From Achromobacter animicus (GTDB taxonomy: Bacteria > Pseudomonadota > Gammaproteobacteria > Burkholderiales > Burkholderiaceae_B), in the NCBI RefSeq assembly GCF_902859585.1, contig NZ_CADIJM010000004.1, positions 124,001 through 188,000 of the forward strand: DNA of 64,000 nt. Reading direction: 5' to 3'. Positions 46,210 through 54,644 of this stretch are shown piece by piece. Below the pieces are notes generated by a model. The model did no database searches and had not been told where the DNA came from. It was given only the letters and a program-made list of their open reading frames with translations. Numbering within the stretch: position 1 is the first letter of the stretch; each line of letters begins with the position of its first letter. Both the position numbers and the translations under genes were made by a program.

Positions 46210-47211
46210 ATGCATGCAGCCCCTGTGCGAGGCCGGTTTATTGCGGCCGCCCTGCTGACGGCCACCGCTTTTGCCCTGCCGGCCTCGCCGGCCTTCGCGG
46301 ACTACCCCGAACGCGAAGTCAAGATCATCGTGCCCTTCCCCGCCGGCGGCACTGCCGACATCGCCGCGCGCGTCGTGGCGGCCGAACTGGGCAAGAGCTG
46401 GAACAAGCCCGTGGTGGTCGACAACAAGGCGGGCGCCGGCGGCAATGTCGGCTCGGCCGAAGCCGCGCGCGCCACGCCCGACGGCTATACCTTCCTGATG
46501 GGCACGGTCAGCACCCACGCCATCAATCAGTCCGTGTACGCCAAGCTGCCCTATGACCCGGTCAAGGACTTCGTGCCGGTGACGCTGGTGATCCCGGTGC
46601 CCAACATCCTGGAGGTCAACCCCAAGTTCGCCGACAAGCACGGCATCCGCAACGTGGCGGACCTGATCAAATACCTGAAGGCCAATCCCGACAGCGTCAA
46701 CATGGCGTCCACGGGCAACGGCACTTCCACGCATCTGTCGGGCGAACTCTTCCAGAGCATGACCGGCACGCGCATGACGCACGTGCCCTACAAGGGCAGC
46801 AGCCCCGCCCTCACCGACGTGATGGCCGGGCAGGCGGACCTGATCTTCGACAATCTCCCCTCGTCCATGGGCTTCATCAAGGCCGGCAAACTGCGCCCGC
46901 TGGCCGTGACGACCGCCAACCGCTCGCCCGCCCTGCCCGACGTGCCCACGATGGCTGAGGCCGGCGTCAAGGGCTACGAGGCCTCGAGCTGGTTCGGTCT
47001 GCTGGCGCCGGCCGGCACGCCGCCCGCCATCGTGGAAAAGGTCCAGCGCGACGTGGCGGCGGCCTTGCAGCAGGAGCCCGTGCGCGCACAGCTTCAGGCG
47101 CAAGGCGCGACCCCATCCGGCAACACGCCCGCCCAGTTCAAGCAGTTCATGGCCCAGGAAACCGTCAAGTGGGCCGACGTTGTGAAGAAATCCGGCGCCA
47201 AGGTCGACTGA
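46210..47211 (+). CDS. Bug-family tripartite tricarboxylate transporter substrate-binding protein (TctC) 1
   Basis: Periplasmic receptor for a carboxylate-type ligand. The 333-residue product has a signal peptide cleaved near AFA (residue 30). The mature protein starts with the Bug signature [20 protein letters not shown] and continues [40 protein letters not shown] and [22 protein letters not shown] about 10 bases before the ATG supports 46210. The TctA and TctB membrane partners are absent nearby, as is usual for Bug proteins in this family of bacteria. It is followed by a second Bug gene 75 bp later. Confidence 0.95.
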   Translation: MHAAPVRGRFIAAALLTATAFALPASPAFADYPEREVKIIVPFPAGGTADIAARVVAAELGKSWNKPVVVDNKAGAGGNVGSAEAARATPDGYTFLMGTVSTHAINQSVYAKLPYDPVKDFVPVTLVIPVPNILEVNPKFADKHGIRNVADLIKYLKANPDSVNMASTGNGTSTHLSGELFQSMTGTRMTHVPYKGSSPALTDVMAGQADLIFDNLPSSMGFIKAGKLRPLAVTTANRSPALPDVPTMAEAGVKGYEASSWFGLLAPAGTPPAIVEKVQRDVAAALQQEPVRAQLQAQGATPSGNTPAQFKQFMAQETVKWADVVKKSGAKVD

Positions 47212-47286
47212 CCCTGCGCCGATCCGGGGCCCGTCCGCAACGCGTGAGCGGCGGGCTCTTCATCATCACGCGAACCAGGAGACACC

Positions 47287-48258
47287 ATGAACAAACTGAT
47301 CAGCGCCGTACTCGCGGCGGGCGCCGTTGTGCTTGGGTCGCCGGCGGCCCTTGCCGCCGGTTACCCGGAAAAGCCCGTCACCATGATCGTGCCCTTCGTG
47401 CCAGGCGGTTCTTCCGACATCACCGGGCGCTCGGTCACGCCGGCGCTGGCGAAGATCCTGGGGCAGACCTTCGTCGTCGAGAACAAGCCGGGCGCGAACA
47501 GCGCGATCGGGGCGCAGGCGCTGGCCCGCTCCACGCCCGACGGCTACACCATGATGGTCGGTTCCATCGGTACCTTCGCCATCAACGAAGCGCTGTACAA
47601 GAATCTGTCGTACAACCCCAGCAAGGACTTCACCTACCTGACGCAGGCAGTGCGCAATCCCAACGTGCTGGTCGCGGCCACGTCCTTTCCGGCCAGCACC
47701 GTGGCCGAGCTGGTGGACTACGCCAAGAAGAATCCGAACCGCGTGTCGTACGCCTCGTCGGGCACAGGCTCGTCGGATCACCTGTCGGCCGTGCTGTTCC
47801 GCCAGCGCACGCAAAGCACCGGCGTCGACGTGCCGTACAAGGGCGGCGGCGCCGCCATCGCGGACCTGATCGGCGGCCAGGTCAACGTGTCCTTCCAGAA
47901 TCTGGGCGCGGTGCAGAACCACATCAAGGCGGGCAAGCTGAAGGCGCTGGCCATCACGGGCGACACGCGCGCGACCGACCTGCCCGACGTGCCGACGCTG
48001 GCCGAGGCCGGCATCAAAGATATGGTCGTGTATTCCTGGCAGGGCTTTGCCGTGCCCAAGGGTACGCCGCAGCCGGTCGTCGACAAGCTGGCCGAGGCCT
48101 TGCGCACCGCGCTGCGCGAACCGCAGACGCAGAAGACGCTGCAAGGCCTGGGCTTTGAAGTGGTCGCCAACACGCCGCAGCAGTTCGCGGAATTCCAGCA
48201 GGCCGAGGTCAAGCGCTGGAAGGACGTGATCCAGAAAGCCAACATCCAGCTCGAGTAA
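47287..48258 (+). CDS. Bug-family tripartite tricarboxylate transporter substrate-binding protein (TctC) 2
   Basis: A second periplasmic receptor, 323 residues, with a signal peptide ending near ALA (residue 23). It carries YPEKPVTMIVPFVPGGSSDI, VVENKPGANSAIGAQALARS, YTMMVGSIGTFAINEALYKN and LPDVPTLAEAGIKDM. It is clearly paralogous to the preceding Bug but not a recent duplicate. CAGGAG lies 6 bases before the ATG. Two adjacent receptors suggest related ligands or one ligand at two affinities; this is inference. A hairpin terminator follows. Confidence 0.95.
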   Translation: MNKLISAVLAAGAVVLGSPAALAAGYPEKPVTMIVPFVPGGSSDITGRSVTPALAKILGQTFVVENKPGANSAIGAQALARSTPDGYTMMVGSIGTFAINEALYKNLSYNPSKDFTYLTQAVRNPNVLVAATSFPASTVAELVDYAKKNPNRVSYASSGTGSSDHLSAVLFRQRTQSTGVDVPYKGGGAAIADLIGGQVNVSFQNLGAVQNHIKAGKLKALAITGDTRATDLPDVPTLAEAGIKDMVVYSWQGFAVPKGTPQPVVDKLAEALRTALREPQTQKTLQGLGFEVVANTPQQFAEFQQAEVKRWKDVIQKANIQLE

Positions 48259-48266
48259 AGCGGCGG

Positions 48267-48290
48267 GATGCCCGAAGCCGGGCATCTTTC
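48267..48290 (+). terminator. Terminator after the second Bug gene
   Basis: GATGCCCG / CGGGCATC stem, loop AAGC, followed by TTTC. The next gene may still be reached by read-through. Confidence 0.6.
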
Positions 48291-48389
48291 GTCCGCGGCC
48301 CGTCCCGATCCCGCGGATGCGGGGCGGGCCCGCGGTCTTCTGCATGAATCAAGTAGCATGAACCCTTCGCCACCCAACCGTACGACAAC

Positions 48390-49346
48390 ATGACCACCAA
48401 GCAACGCATCATCCAGGTCGGCTCGCTGGCCGGCTCTCCCTCCGCCAACAAGCGCCTGGCCGACGGCTATGACGTCATCGAATTGTGGAAGTACCCGGAT
48501 CGCAAGGCCGCGCTGGCCGAACATGGCAAAGGCGTCACCGCCGTCGTCACGTCCGCGAATTTCGGCGCCAACGCCGAACTCATCAACGCGCTGCCCGACC
48601 TGAAGGCCATCTGCAGCTGGGGCGTGGGCTACGAGACGATCGATGTCGACGCCGCGCGCAAGCGTGGCGTGCTGGTCAGCAATACGCCGGACGTGTTGAC
48701 GGATTGCGTGGCCGATCTGGCCTGGGGCCTGTTGATCGCAGGCGCGCGCCGCATGGGCCAGGGCGAACGCTTCGTGCGCGCCGGCCAATGGGGTCAGGTG
48801 CACGGCAGCATTCCGCTGGGGCTGCGCGTCAGCGGCAAGAAACTGGGCATCGTGGGTCTGGGCCGCATCGGCGAAGCCATCGCCAAGCGCGGTACGGGCT
48901 TTGACATGGACGTGCGCTATCACAACCGCAGAAAGCGCGACGACGTCGACTATGGCTACGAGGCCTCGCTGACGGACCTGGCCAAGTGGGCCGATTTCCT
49001 GATCGTGGCAACCGTCGGCGGACCGAGCACGCGCCACCTGGTGAACCGCGAGGTGCTCGAGGCGTTGGGACCCAAGGGCATCATCGTCAACATTGCACGC
49101 GGGCCGGTCATCGACGAGACGGCGCTGGTCGCCGCGCTTGAAGCCGGCAAGCTGGGCTGCGCCGCGCTCGACGTCTTCGAGCACGAGCCCAAGGTGCCGG
49201 AAGCGCTGATCAAGAGCGACAAGGCCGTGCTGCTGCCGCACATCGGCAGCGCCACCGAGGAAACGCGTCTGGCAATGGAAGACATGATGCTGGAGAACCT
49301 GCAGTCGTTCTTCGAGAACGGCCGCGTGATCACGCCAGTGGAATAA
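48390..49346 (+). CDS. D-isomer specific 2-hydroxyacid dehydrogenase
   Basis: Reduces a 2-keto acid such as glyoxylate or hydroxypyruvate, or oxidises the D-hydroxy acid. The 318-residue product has the Rossmann motif GLGRIG (156-161) and a basic patch HNRRKRDD after strand 2 that favours NADP. The catalytic triad is Arg237 (NIARGPVID), Glu266 (DVFEHEP) and His284 (LLPHIGSAT). This fits the GhrB/hydroxypyruvate reductase group. It follows two Bug genes and faces the sugar-acid cluster, where it could handle a pathway keto acid. Confidence 0.92.
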   Translation: MTTKQRIIQVGSLAGSPSANKRLADGYDVIELWKYPDRKAALAEHGKGVTAVVTSANFGANAELINALPDLKAICSWGVGYETIDVDAARKRGVLVSNTPDVLTDCVADLAWGLLIAGARRMGQGERFVRAGQWGQVHGSIPLGLRVSGKKLGIVGLGRIGEAIAKRGTGFDMDVRYHNRRKRDDVDYGYEASLTDLAKWADFLIVATVGGPSTRHLVNREVLEALGPKGIIVNIARGPVIDETALVAALEAGKLGCAALDVFEHEPKVPEALIKSDKAVLLPHIGSATEETRLAMEDMMLENLQSFFENGRVITPVE

Positions 49347-49395
49347 GCGAATGCGGCCGCCGCCGGCATGGCGCGCGGCTTGAAGCAGAAATGAA

Positions 49396-49427
49396 AAAGC
49401 CTCTCGGCGCCCATACCGAGAGGCTTT
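49396..49427. terminator. Terminator between the convergent 2-hydroxyacid dehydrogenase and small-protein genes
   Basis: Perfect 12-bp arms AAAGCCTCTCGG / CCGAGAGGCTTT with an 8-base loop. T-runs occur on both sides (CTTTCGACTTT on plus, TTTTTCATTT on minus), so it can act in both directions. Confidence 0.8.
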
Positions 49428-49500
49428 CGACTTTCCGGCCCCCGCGTGTCCGGTCAGTCTTTGTCGCGCAAAGGAACGTGGGCGTCGCCGCCCGGCGCGG

Positions 49501-49719
49501 TTACTTGGTCGGCGTCGTGGCGCCGGACTTGTGGTTGGTCGCTGCGCCTGCTGAATGCTTGGCGGATGACTTGTCAGCCTTGTGATGCTTGTGATGCGCC
49601 TGGGTCTTGGTGTCGCCGGTCTTGCTGGCGCCAGCCGCGAACGCCGACGGCGCGGCAGCGAGGCCAAGGCACAGGGCCGAAGTGGAAAGAAACGCAGCAA
49701 TGCGGGAGTGAGTCGTCAT
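49501..49719 (-). CDS. Small secreted His/Lys/Ala-rich protein
   Basis: A 72-residue product with a signal peptide (MTTHSRIAAFL, cleavage near AFA at about residue 28). The short mature part is rich in Lys, His, Ala, Thr and Ser (HHKHHKADKSSAKH). Composition resembles acid-shock protein Asr and similar unstructured basic periplasmic proteins, but there is no firm homology. CCAGGAG before the ATG supports the start; an upstream start at 49839 would precede it with 40 unrelated residues. Possible roles (acid stress, metal binding) are guesses. 145 bp upstream (49720-49864) show no gene. Confidence 0.7.
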   Translation of the reverse strand: MTTHSRIAAFLSTSALCLGLAAAPSAFAAGASKTGDTKTQAHHKHHKADKSSAKHSAGAATNHKSGATTPTK

Positions 49720-49864
49720 GTAAGTACTCCTGGTTGGTGAAGGGCATATGCCCTTTTCCGTTACGGGGCGGCACGATGCCGCTAGGCCCGTATGCGGTTG
49801 GAAGCTTGCCCATCCAGAAGGTTCAACGCCGAACCACAATTTTTCGGTCTCTCAAGATTTGTTG

Positions 49865-50644
49865 CTAGCCCTCAAACGCCAACAACGCCACCGTCGCAAA
49901 CAACATCAGCGCAAAGCAAGCTCTCAGCTTGCGTTCAGGAAGTCGGTACGCAAGCCGCACGCCGATGGGCACGAAGATGAGGCTGCCGATCGCGAGCGGC
50001 GCGCCGACCATCCAGTTGGCCTGCCCTGCCCATGTGTAGGTGACGAGCGCGATCATCGAGCCCGGAATCACCATGCTGAGCGCGAGCGCTTGCGCGGCGG
50101 TCTGCGGCAGGCGGAAGACCGATGTGATGATGGGAACGGCCAGCACCGCGCCGCCCACGCCGAAGAACCCGCCAAGCGTGCCGCACAGCATGCCCAGCAC
50201 GCTGGCGCGCCGCGGCGTGAAGACGGGCGTGGCGCGTGTCGGCCGCGGTGCGTGGTGGGCCGCCGGGCGCGAGGCGCGCCACGTCTGCCAGACGTAGAAC
50301 AGCGCTATGAAGAACAGGAACACCGCGAAGCTCTGACGCAGCAAGGTCGAGTCGATGCCCAGCGCCATCTGCGCGCCCACCCATGTGAACACCACGGCGC
50401 CCGCCGCACCGGCCAACGCGACGCGCTTGTCGATGCGCGTCTGCTGGTTGTATTTGCGCACGGCCATCATGATGGTCGGCAAGACCATGATGAGCGCCGT
50501 GCCCTGCGCGAGCTGCTGCGACATGCCCATCAGCAGGACCAGGGCCGGAATGGCGATCAGCCCGCCCCCGATGCCCAGCACGCCGCCCATGAAACCGATC
50601 ATGCAGCCGGCGGCCAGGCATGCGGCGATGACGAACAGACTCAC
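49865..50644 (-). CDS. TSUP (TauE/SafE) family sulfite exporter-like permease
   Basis: Inner-membrane permease of the 4-toluene sulfonate uptake family, exporting or importing sulfonates, sulfite or related anions. The 259-residue product has about eight hydrophobic segments and two copies of the family motif: GFMGGVLGIGGGLIAIPAL near the N-terminus and GTLGGFFGVGGAVLAVPII in the middle. Start: GTG 50644 is preferred since GGAG lies 6 bases ahead; TTG 50656 is an alternative. It follows radA by 28 bp and may be co-transcribed. Confidence 0.9.
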   Translation of the reverse strand: MSLFVIAACLAAGCMIGFMGGVLGIGGGLIAIPALVLLMGMSQQLAQGTALIMVLPTIMMAVRKYNQQTRIDKRVALAGAAGAVVFTWVGAQMALGIDSTLLRQSFAVFLFFIALFYVWQTWRASRPAAHHAPRPTRATPVFTPRRASVLGMLCGTLGGFFGVGGAVLAVPIITSVFRLPQTAAQALALSMVIPGSMIALVTYTWAGQANWMVGAPLAIGSLIFVPIGVRLAYRLPERKLRACFALMLFATVALLAFEG

Positions 50645-50672
50645 GTATTGCTCCAACCAACGACGCCACGCA

Positions 50673-52034
50673 TCAGCGCAGCTTTTCCAGTGCCGCGTCC
50701 AGCCGGTCCACCGCCCAGATCTCCAGGCCCTCGATGGGCTGGCGCGGCGCGTTGGCCTTGGGGATGAGGGCCACCGAAAAGCCGAGCTTGGCGGCTTCGC
50801 GCAGGCGCTCCTGCCCGCGCGGGGCGGGACGGATCTCGCCGGCCAGACCGACTTCGCCGAACGCGATCAGACCGCGCGGCAGCGGCCGGTCGCGCAGCGA
50901 AGACATGATGGCCAGCAGTACCGGCAGGTCGGCCGCGGGTTCGGTGATGCGCACGCCGCCCACCGCGTTGACGAACACGTCCTGGTCGAAGGTGGACACG
51001 CCCGCATGCCGGTGCAGCACGGCCAGCAGCATGGCAAGCCGGTTGCCTTCCAGGCCGACCGTCAGGCGGCGCGGATTGGGCGCATGGGAACTGTCGACGA
51101 GCGCCTGGATTTCGACCAGCAACGGGCGTGTGCCTTCCTGCGTGGCCATGACGCACGAGCCCGCGACCTGCTGTTCGTGTTGAGACAGGAACAAGGCGGA
51201 CGGATTGGCCACGCCGCGCAAGCCGCGGTCGGTCATGGCGAACACGCCCAGTTCGTTGACGGCGCCAAAGCGGTTCTTGAACGCGCGCACCAGGCGGAAC
51301 GACGAATGCGTGTCGCCCTCGAAATACAGCACGGTATCCACGATGTGTTCCAGCACGCGCGGGCCGGCCAGCGCGCCGTCTTTGGTGACGTGGCCGATCA
51401 TGACGATCGCGATGCCCGTCTGCTTGGCCAGCCGCGTCAGCTGCGCGGCACATTCGCGCACCTGCGAGACCGAGCCCGGCGCCGCGGTGAGTTCGCCGCT
51501 GTACAGCGTCTGGATCGAATCGATGACGGCAACCGACGGCTTCTGTTCCGACACCGCGGCCTGGATGGCTTCGAGACGGATTTCGGCCAGCAAATTGACG
51601 TTGCCGGTTTGCAGGCCAAGCCGGCGCGCGCGCAGCGCGACCTGTTCGGCGGATTCTTCGCCCGTGACGTACAGCACGTTGGTGGATTCTGATAGCGAAG
51701 CCAGCGCCTGCAATAGCAGCGTCGACTTGCCGATGCCGGGGTCGCCGCCGATCAGCACCACCGCGCCGGCCACCAGCCCGCCACCGAGCACGCGGTCGAA
51801 TTCGTCCAGGCCGGTGGGCGTGCGCGGAGTTTCGCGGGCCTCGATTTCGGACAGGCTGCGCACCGGGCTGGACGAGGCCAGCGGCGCATAACGATGGGCA
51901 GCGGCCGCGGGCGCGGACGATTCCACCGTTTCTTCAAGCGTGTTCCACGCGTTGCAGTGCGGGCATTTTCCCTGCCACTTGGGGGTGGTGCCGCCGCAAT
52001 CGGCGCACACATATACGGTTCGGGTTTTTGCCAT
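50673..52034 (-). CDS. radA: DNA repair protein RadA
   Basis: RecA-like branch-migration ATPase acting in recombination intermediates. The 453-residue product has an N-terminal zinc finger (Cys10, Cys13, Cys24, Cys27), Walker A GDPGIGKST (97-105), Walker B-like VAVIDSIQTLYS and the RadA signature KNRFG (253-257). The C-terminal Lon-like domain carries GEVGLAGEIRPAPRGQERL. The start at MAKTRTVYVC is conserved; E. coli RadA has 460. It is divergent from an unknown membrane protein gene across 418 bp. Confidence 0.97.
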   Translation of the reverse strand: MAKTRTVYVCADCGGTTPKWQGKCPHCNAWNTLEETVESSAPAAAAHRYAPLASSSPVRSLSEIEARETPRTPTGLDEFDRVLGGGLVAGAVVLIGGDPGIGKSTLLLQALASLSESTNVLYVTGEESAEQVALRARRLGLQTGNVNLLAEIRLEAIQAAVSEQKPSVAVIDSIQTLYSGELTAAPGSVSQVRECAAQLTRLAKQTGIAIVMIGHVTKDGALAGPRVLEHIVDTVLYFEGDTHSSFRLVRAFKNRFGAVNELGVFAMTDRGLRGVANPSALFLSQHEQQVAGSCVMATQEGTRPLLVEIQALVDSSHAPNPRRLTVGLEGNRLAMLLAVLHRHAGVSTFDQDVFVNAVGGVRITEPAADLPVLLAIMSSLRDRPLPRGLIAFGEVGLAGEIRPAPRGQERLREAAKLGFSVALIPKANAPRQPIEGLEIWAVDRLDAALEKLR

Positions 52035-52452
52035 GCGCGAAAGTGTACCCGGCAACCTGCGGGCGCTGCGCCAGTACCGAGATCGTTTTGGCACACCGAT
52101 TGCGCACGGGCGAAAGGCATTTCTTTCAGACAGCTTTCACAAACCACGCAGCGCAGTGGTTACATGATGCAAACAGAAGAAATTTCCTGCCCGATCCGTT
52201 TCAAATCGCGCATAATCGCCAGGTGCAGCGCATATTGTCGAACCGTCCCGACCGGACGGCATACTCCACGACGGACGTCCTTGCGACGCACTGCGTGGGG
52301 AATCGCGGCGCAATCACTCGCGGCCTTTCACGAGACCGCTCAAACCGGAACATGACCCCAGCACGACCAGACGCCGGACCACCGGCGCGGCGCTCGCAAA
52401 GGTCGAACGCGGATACGCTGTGCCACCCGGCGTATGTGCGAGGAGTACGCGC
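52035..52452. other. 418-bp radA upstream region
   Basis: No supported gene. The middle part (about 52120-52220) is lower in GC than its surroundings and holds CATAAT near 52210, a possible -10 element for the downstream unknown gene. Reading frames here lack ribosome sites and family similarity. AGGAG at 52441-52445 is the ribosome site of the next gene. Confidence 0.5.
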
Positions 52453-53154
52453 ATGAGCATTACTTATCGCCCCCCTTTTGACGAAGACGATGAACGGGAT
52501 CTGCGCGCCCTGTACCGCAAGCCGGGTCCCGGCGCCAATCCGGAACTGGATGCCGCGGTACGACGCAGATGGCACCCCGGCCATAGCTGGCATCCCGGTT
52601 GGGGCGCCGCCGCCTGCGCCGTGATGGTCGCAGGCCTGTTTGCATGGACCGACATGCGCGAGGCCATCGAGGACACCGAGCCTCAGATGCAACTGGTGGC
52701 TGTACAGGAAAGCGACGCCGCGCAGACTGCGCCTTCCGCGTCCGCCGCGCCGGCCAGCGATCCGTCGCCCCTGCGCCGCGTCGTCGCGCTGCAACAGGAA
52801 CCAGCCGTCCCGGCACAGCCGGCGGTGTCGCAACCTGCATCGACCCAACCCGTCTCGACCCATCCTGCAGCGGCGCAATCCGCCGCGGCCGCAGCACCCG
52901 CCGAGCCCGCGGCCCCTGAAACGGCTGCGCAGGAATCCGCGCAGGCAGCCGCGCAGGAGGCCCCGGCAGAAGCACAGCAGGTTGCAGCCTTTACCGAACA
53001 GGACATCGAGGCGCGCGTGGCCCAGATCCGCGGCCTGATCGTGGACGACCGCGAAGAAGACGCCGTGCAGGCGTTGCGCGAGCTGCAGCGGGGCGCGCCC
53101 GATTTTGCGCTGCCCGACGACCTGCAGGAACTGTCCCGCCAGAACCCGGCGTGA
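52453..53154 (+). CDS. Conserved-looking membrane-anchored protein of unknown function
   Basis: A 233-residue protein I do not recognise. It has a polar N-terminus (residues 1-49), one hydrophobic helix (about 50-65, GAAACAVMVAGLFAW), then a long Ala/Pro/Gln-rich low-complexity linker (about 90-175). A C-terminal helical segment with an acidic pattern follows (EQDIEARVAQIRGLIVDDRE ... AVQALRELQRG). Type II topology would put the C-terminus in the periplasm. AGGAG 7 bases before the ATG fixes the start. Domain plan (short cytoplasmic part, TM, Pro/Ala stalk, short helical end) resembles envelope-spanning adaptors, but this is only a shape comparison. Confidence 0.75.
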   Translation: MSITYRPPFDEDDERDLRALYRKPGPGANPELDAAVRRRWHPGHSWHPGWGAAACAVMVAGLFAWTDMREAIEDTEPQMQLVAVQESDAAQTAPSASAAPASDPSPLRRVVALQQEPAVPAQPAVSQPASTQPVSTHPAAAQSAAAAAPAEPAAPETAAQESAQAAAQEAPAEAQQVAAFTEQDIEARVAQIRGLIVDDREEDAVQALRELQRGAPDFALPDDLQELSRQNPA

Positions 53155-53159
53155 CGTCC

Positions 53160-53181
53160 GGGACTGGCCCTCGCCAGTCCC
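53160..53181 (+). terminator. Hairpin after the unknown membrane protein gene
   Basis: GGGACTGGC / GCCAGTCCC arms with loop CCTC directly after the stop. A second 11-bp-arm hairpin (CCTGCCCCGGC / GCCGGGGCAGG) lies at 53250-53281. Neither has a T-run. Confidence 0.5.
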
Positions 53182-53341
53182 AATGCGGCCTTGGCTTTGC
53201 CTCCTGACTGCGGCCTGACTGCGCCGCTGGTCCGCCCCCCTGACCTGCCCCTGCCCCGGCCCGCCGCCGCGCCGGGGCAGGCCGCGTTCAGGCCTGAATA
53301 ATTGAGCATTTTTTGGGCGGCTTCTTGCTAACATAGCCGCC

Positions 53342-53803
53342 ATGAGTCCGAGCTTCCACCACCGCAATCTTCCCCATTTGCTGCTCTACGCGCGCGAAAC
53401 GCTGATGGCGCATTTCCGCCCCATCCTGCACGCAGCCGGCGTCACCGAACAGCAATGGCGGGTCTTGCGCACGCTGAGCGAGGTAGGCTCGCTGGAACCC
53501 AATCAGATCGCCCGGGCCTGTCAGATCCTGAGCCCCAGCCTCACGCGCATGCTGGCCGGCATGGAAGAGCAAGGGCTCATCAAGCGCACGCGGTCCAGCG
53601 CCGACCAGCGCCGCCAGGAAATCTCCCTGACCGCCAAAAGCAACAAGCTCATCGACCGCATGCGGCCCCAGGTCGACGCGAAGTACCAGGAAATCGAAGA
53701 AAGGATCGGCAAGGAATTGCTGGAGCGCCTGTACACCGATGTGGACGCCATGGTCGACCTCATCAAGCGCGACGGCCCCACCCGCGATGCCGGTACGCCC
53801 TGA
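53342..53803 (+). CDS. hpaR: MarR-family regulator, HpaR type
   Basis: Repressor type of homoprotocatechuate (4-hydroxyphenylacetate) degradation operons. The 153-residue product has the HpaR-like opening [20 protein letters not shown], followed by [16 protein letters not shown]. The winged helix is [20 protein letters not shown] with the wing [16 protein letters not shown]. It ends 40 bp before hpaI. No hpa meta-cleavage genes lie in the window, so its target may be hpaI alone or genes elsewhere. Confidence 0.86.
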   Translation: MSPSFHHRNLPHLLLYARETLMAHFRPILHAAGVTEQQWRVLRTLSEVGSLEPNQIARACQILSPSLTRMLAGMEEQGLIKRTRSSADQRRQEISLTAKSNKLIDRMRPQVDAKYQEIEERIGKELLERLYTDVDAMVDLIKRDGPTRDAGTP

Positions 53804-53843
53804 ACGTCAATCCCCCCTCCTCCCTCCACGCGATCCCCAGTCC

Positions 53844-54644
53844 ATGGACCTCCTGACCAATACGTTCAAGCAAGCCCTGCGCGACGGAAAACCCCAGATC
53901 GGCCTGTGGGCCGGCCTGGCCAGCGCCTACACCTCGGAAATCCTTGCGGGCGCCGGGTTCGACTGGCTGCTGATCGACGGCGAGCACGCGCCCAATACGC
54001 TCGACTCCACCCTCGCCCAATTGCAGTCCGTGGCGGCGTATCCGGTTGCCCCCGTGGTGCGTCCGGCCTGGAATGACCCCGTCCAGATCAAGCAGATCCT
54101 GGACACCGGCGCGCAGACGGTGCTGGTGCCCATGATCCAATCGGCGCAGGAAGCGGCCGCCGCGGTTGCTGCCGTGCGCTATCCGCCGCAGGGCATCCGC
54201 GGGGTGGGCAGTGCGCTGGCGCGCGCGTCGCGCTGGAATCGCATTCCCAACTACCTTGAACGCGCCAACGACCAGATGTGCGTGCTGGTGCAGATCGAAA
54301 CCCCGGACGGCATCGCGGCGCTTGACGAGATCCTGGCCGTGGACGGCGTGGATGGTGTCTTTATCGGACCCGCCGACCTGTCGGCCAGCATGGGCTACCT
54401 GGGCCAGCCGGAGCATCCCGTGGTCGAGAAGACCATCGACGATGCCATCGCGCGCATCGTGCGGTCCGGCAAGGCGGCAGGCATCCTGCACAGCGGCGTG
54501 ACGCAGGCCAAGCATTACCTGTCCTTGGGCGCGACCTTCGTGGCGGTGGGCGTGGACGCCGTACTGCTGGCGCGCGCGGCCGAGGCGCTGGCCGGCGAGT
54601 TCAAGGAACTGGCCGCCGTCGGCGCAAGCAAGGGTCCGTACTGA
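53844..54644 (+). CDS. hpaI: 4-hydroxy-2-oxoheptanedioate aldolase HpaI
   Basis: Splits 4-hydroxy-2-oxoheptane-1,7-dioate to pyruvate and succinic semialdehyde, the last step of homoprotocatechuate breakdown. The 266-residue product has the catalytic-loop [13 protein letters not shown] (His48), [42 protein letters not shown] and [16 protein letters not shown]. The SALARASRW stretch matches HpaI rather than GarL. Start at [12 protein letters not shown]. Its last 130 bp overlap the 3' end of the convergent PepSY gene. Confidence 0.9.
   Translation: MDLLTNTFKQALRDGKPQIGLWAGLASAYTSEILAGAGFDWLLIDGEHAPNTLDSTLAQLQSVAAYPVAPVVRPAWNDPVQIKQILDTGAQTVLVPMIQSAQEAAAAVAAVRYPPQGIRGVGSALARASRWNRIPNYLERANDQMCVLVQIETPDGIAALDEILAVDGVDGVFIGPADLSASMGYLGQPEHPVVEKTIDDAIARIVRSGKAAGILHSGVTQAKHYLSLGATFVAVGVDAVLLARAAEALAGEFKELAAVGASKGPY

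Noticed and set aside
47778-49700. A 640-codon minus-strand frame across the Bug 2 and 2-hydroxyacid dehydrogenase genes
   Set aside because: It spans two good opposing genes and a terminator and shows no domain; it is a shadow frame.
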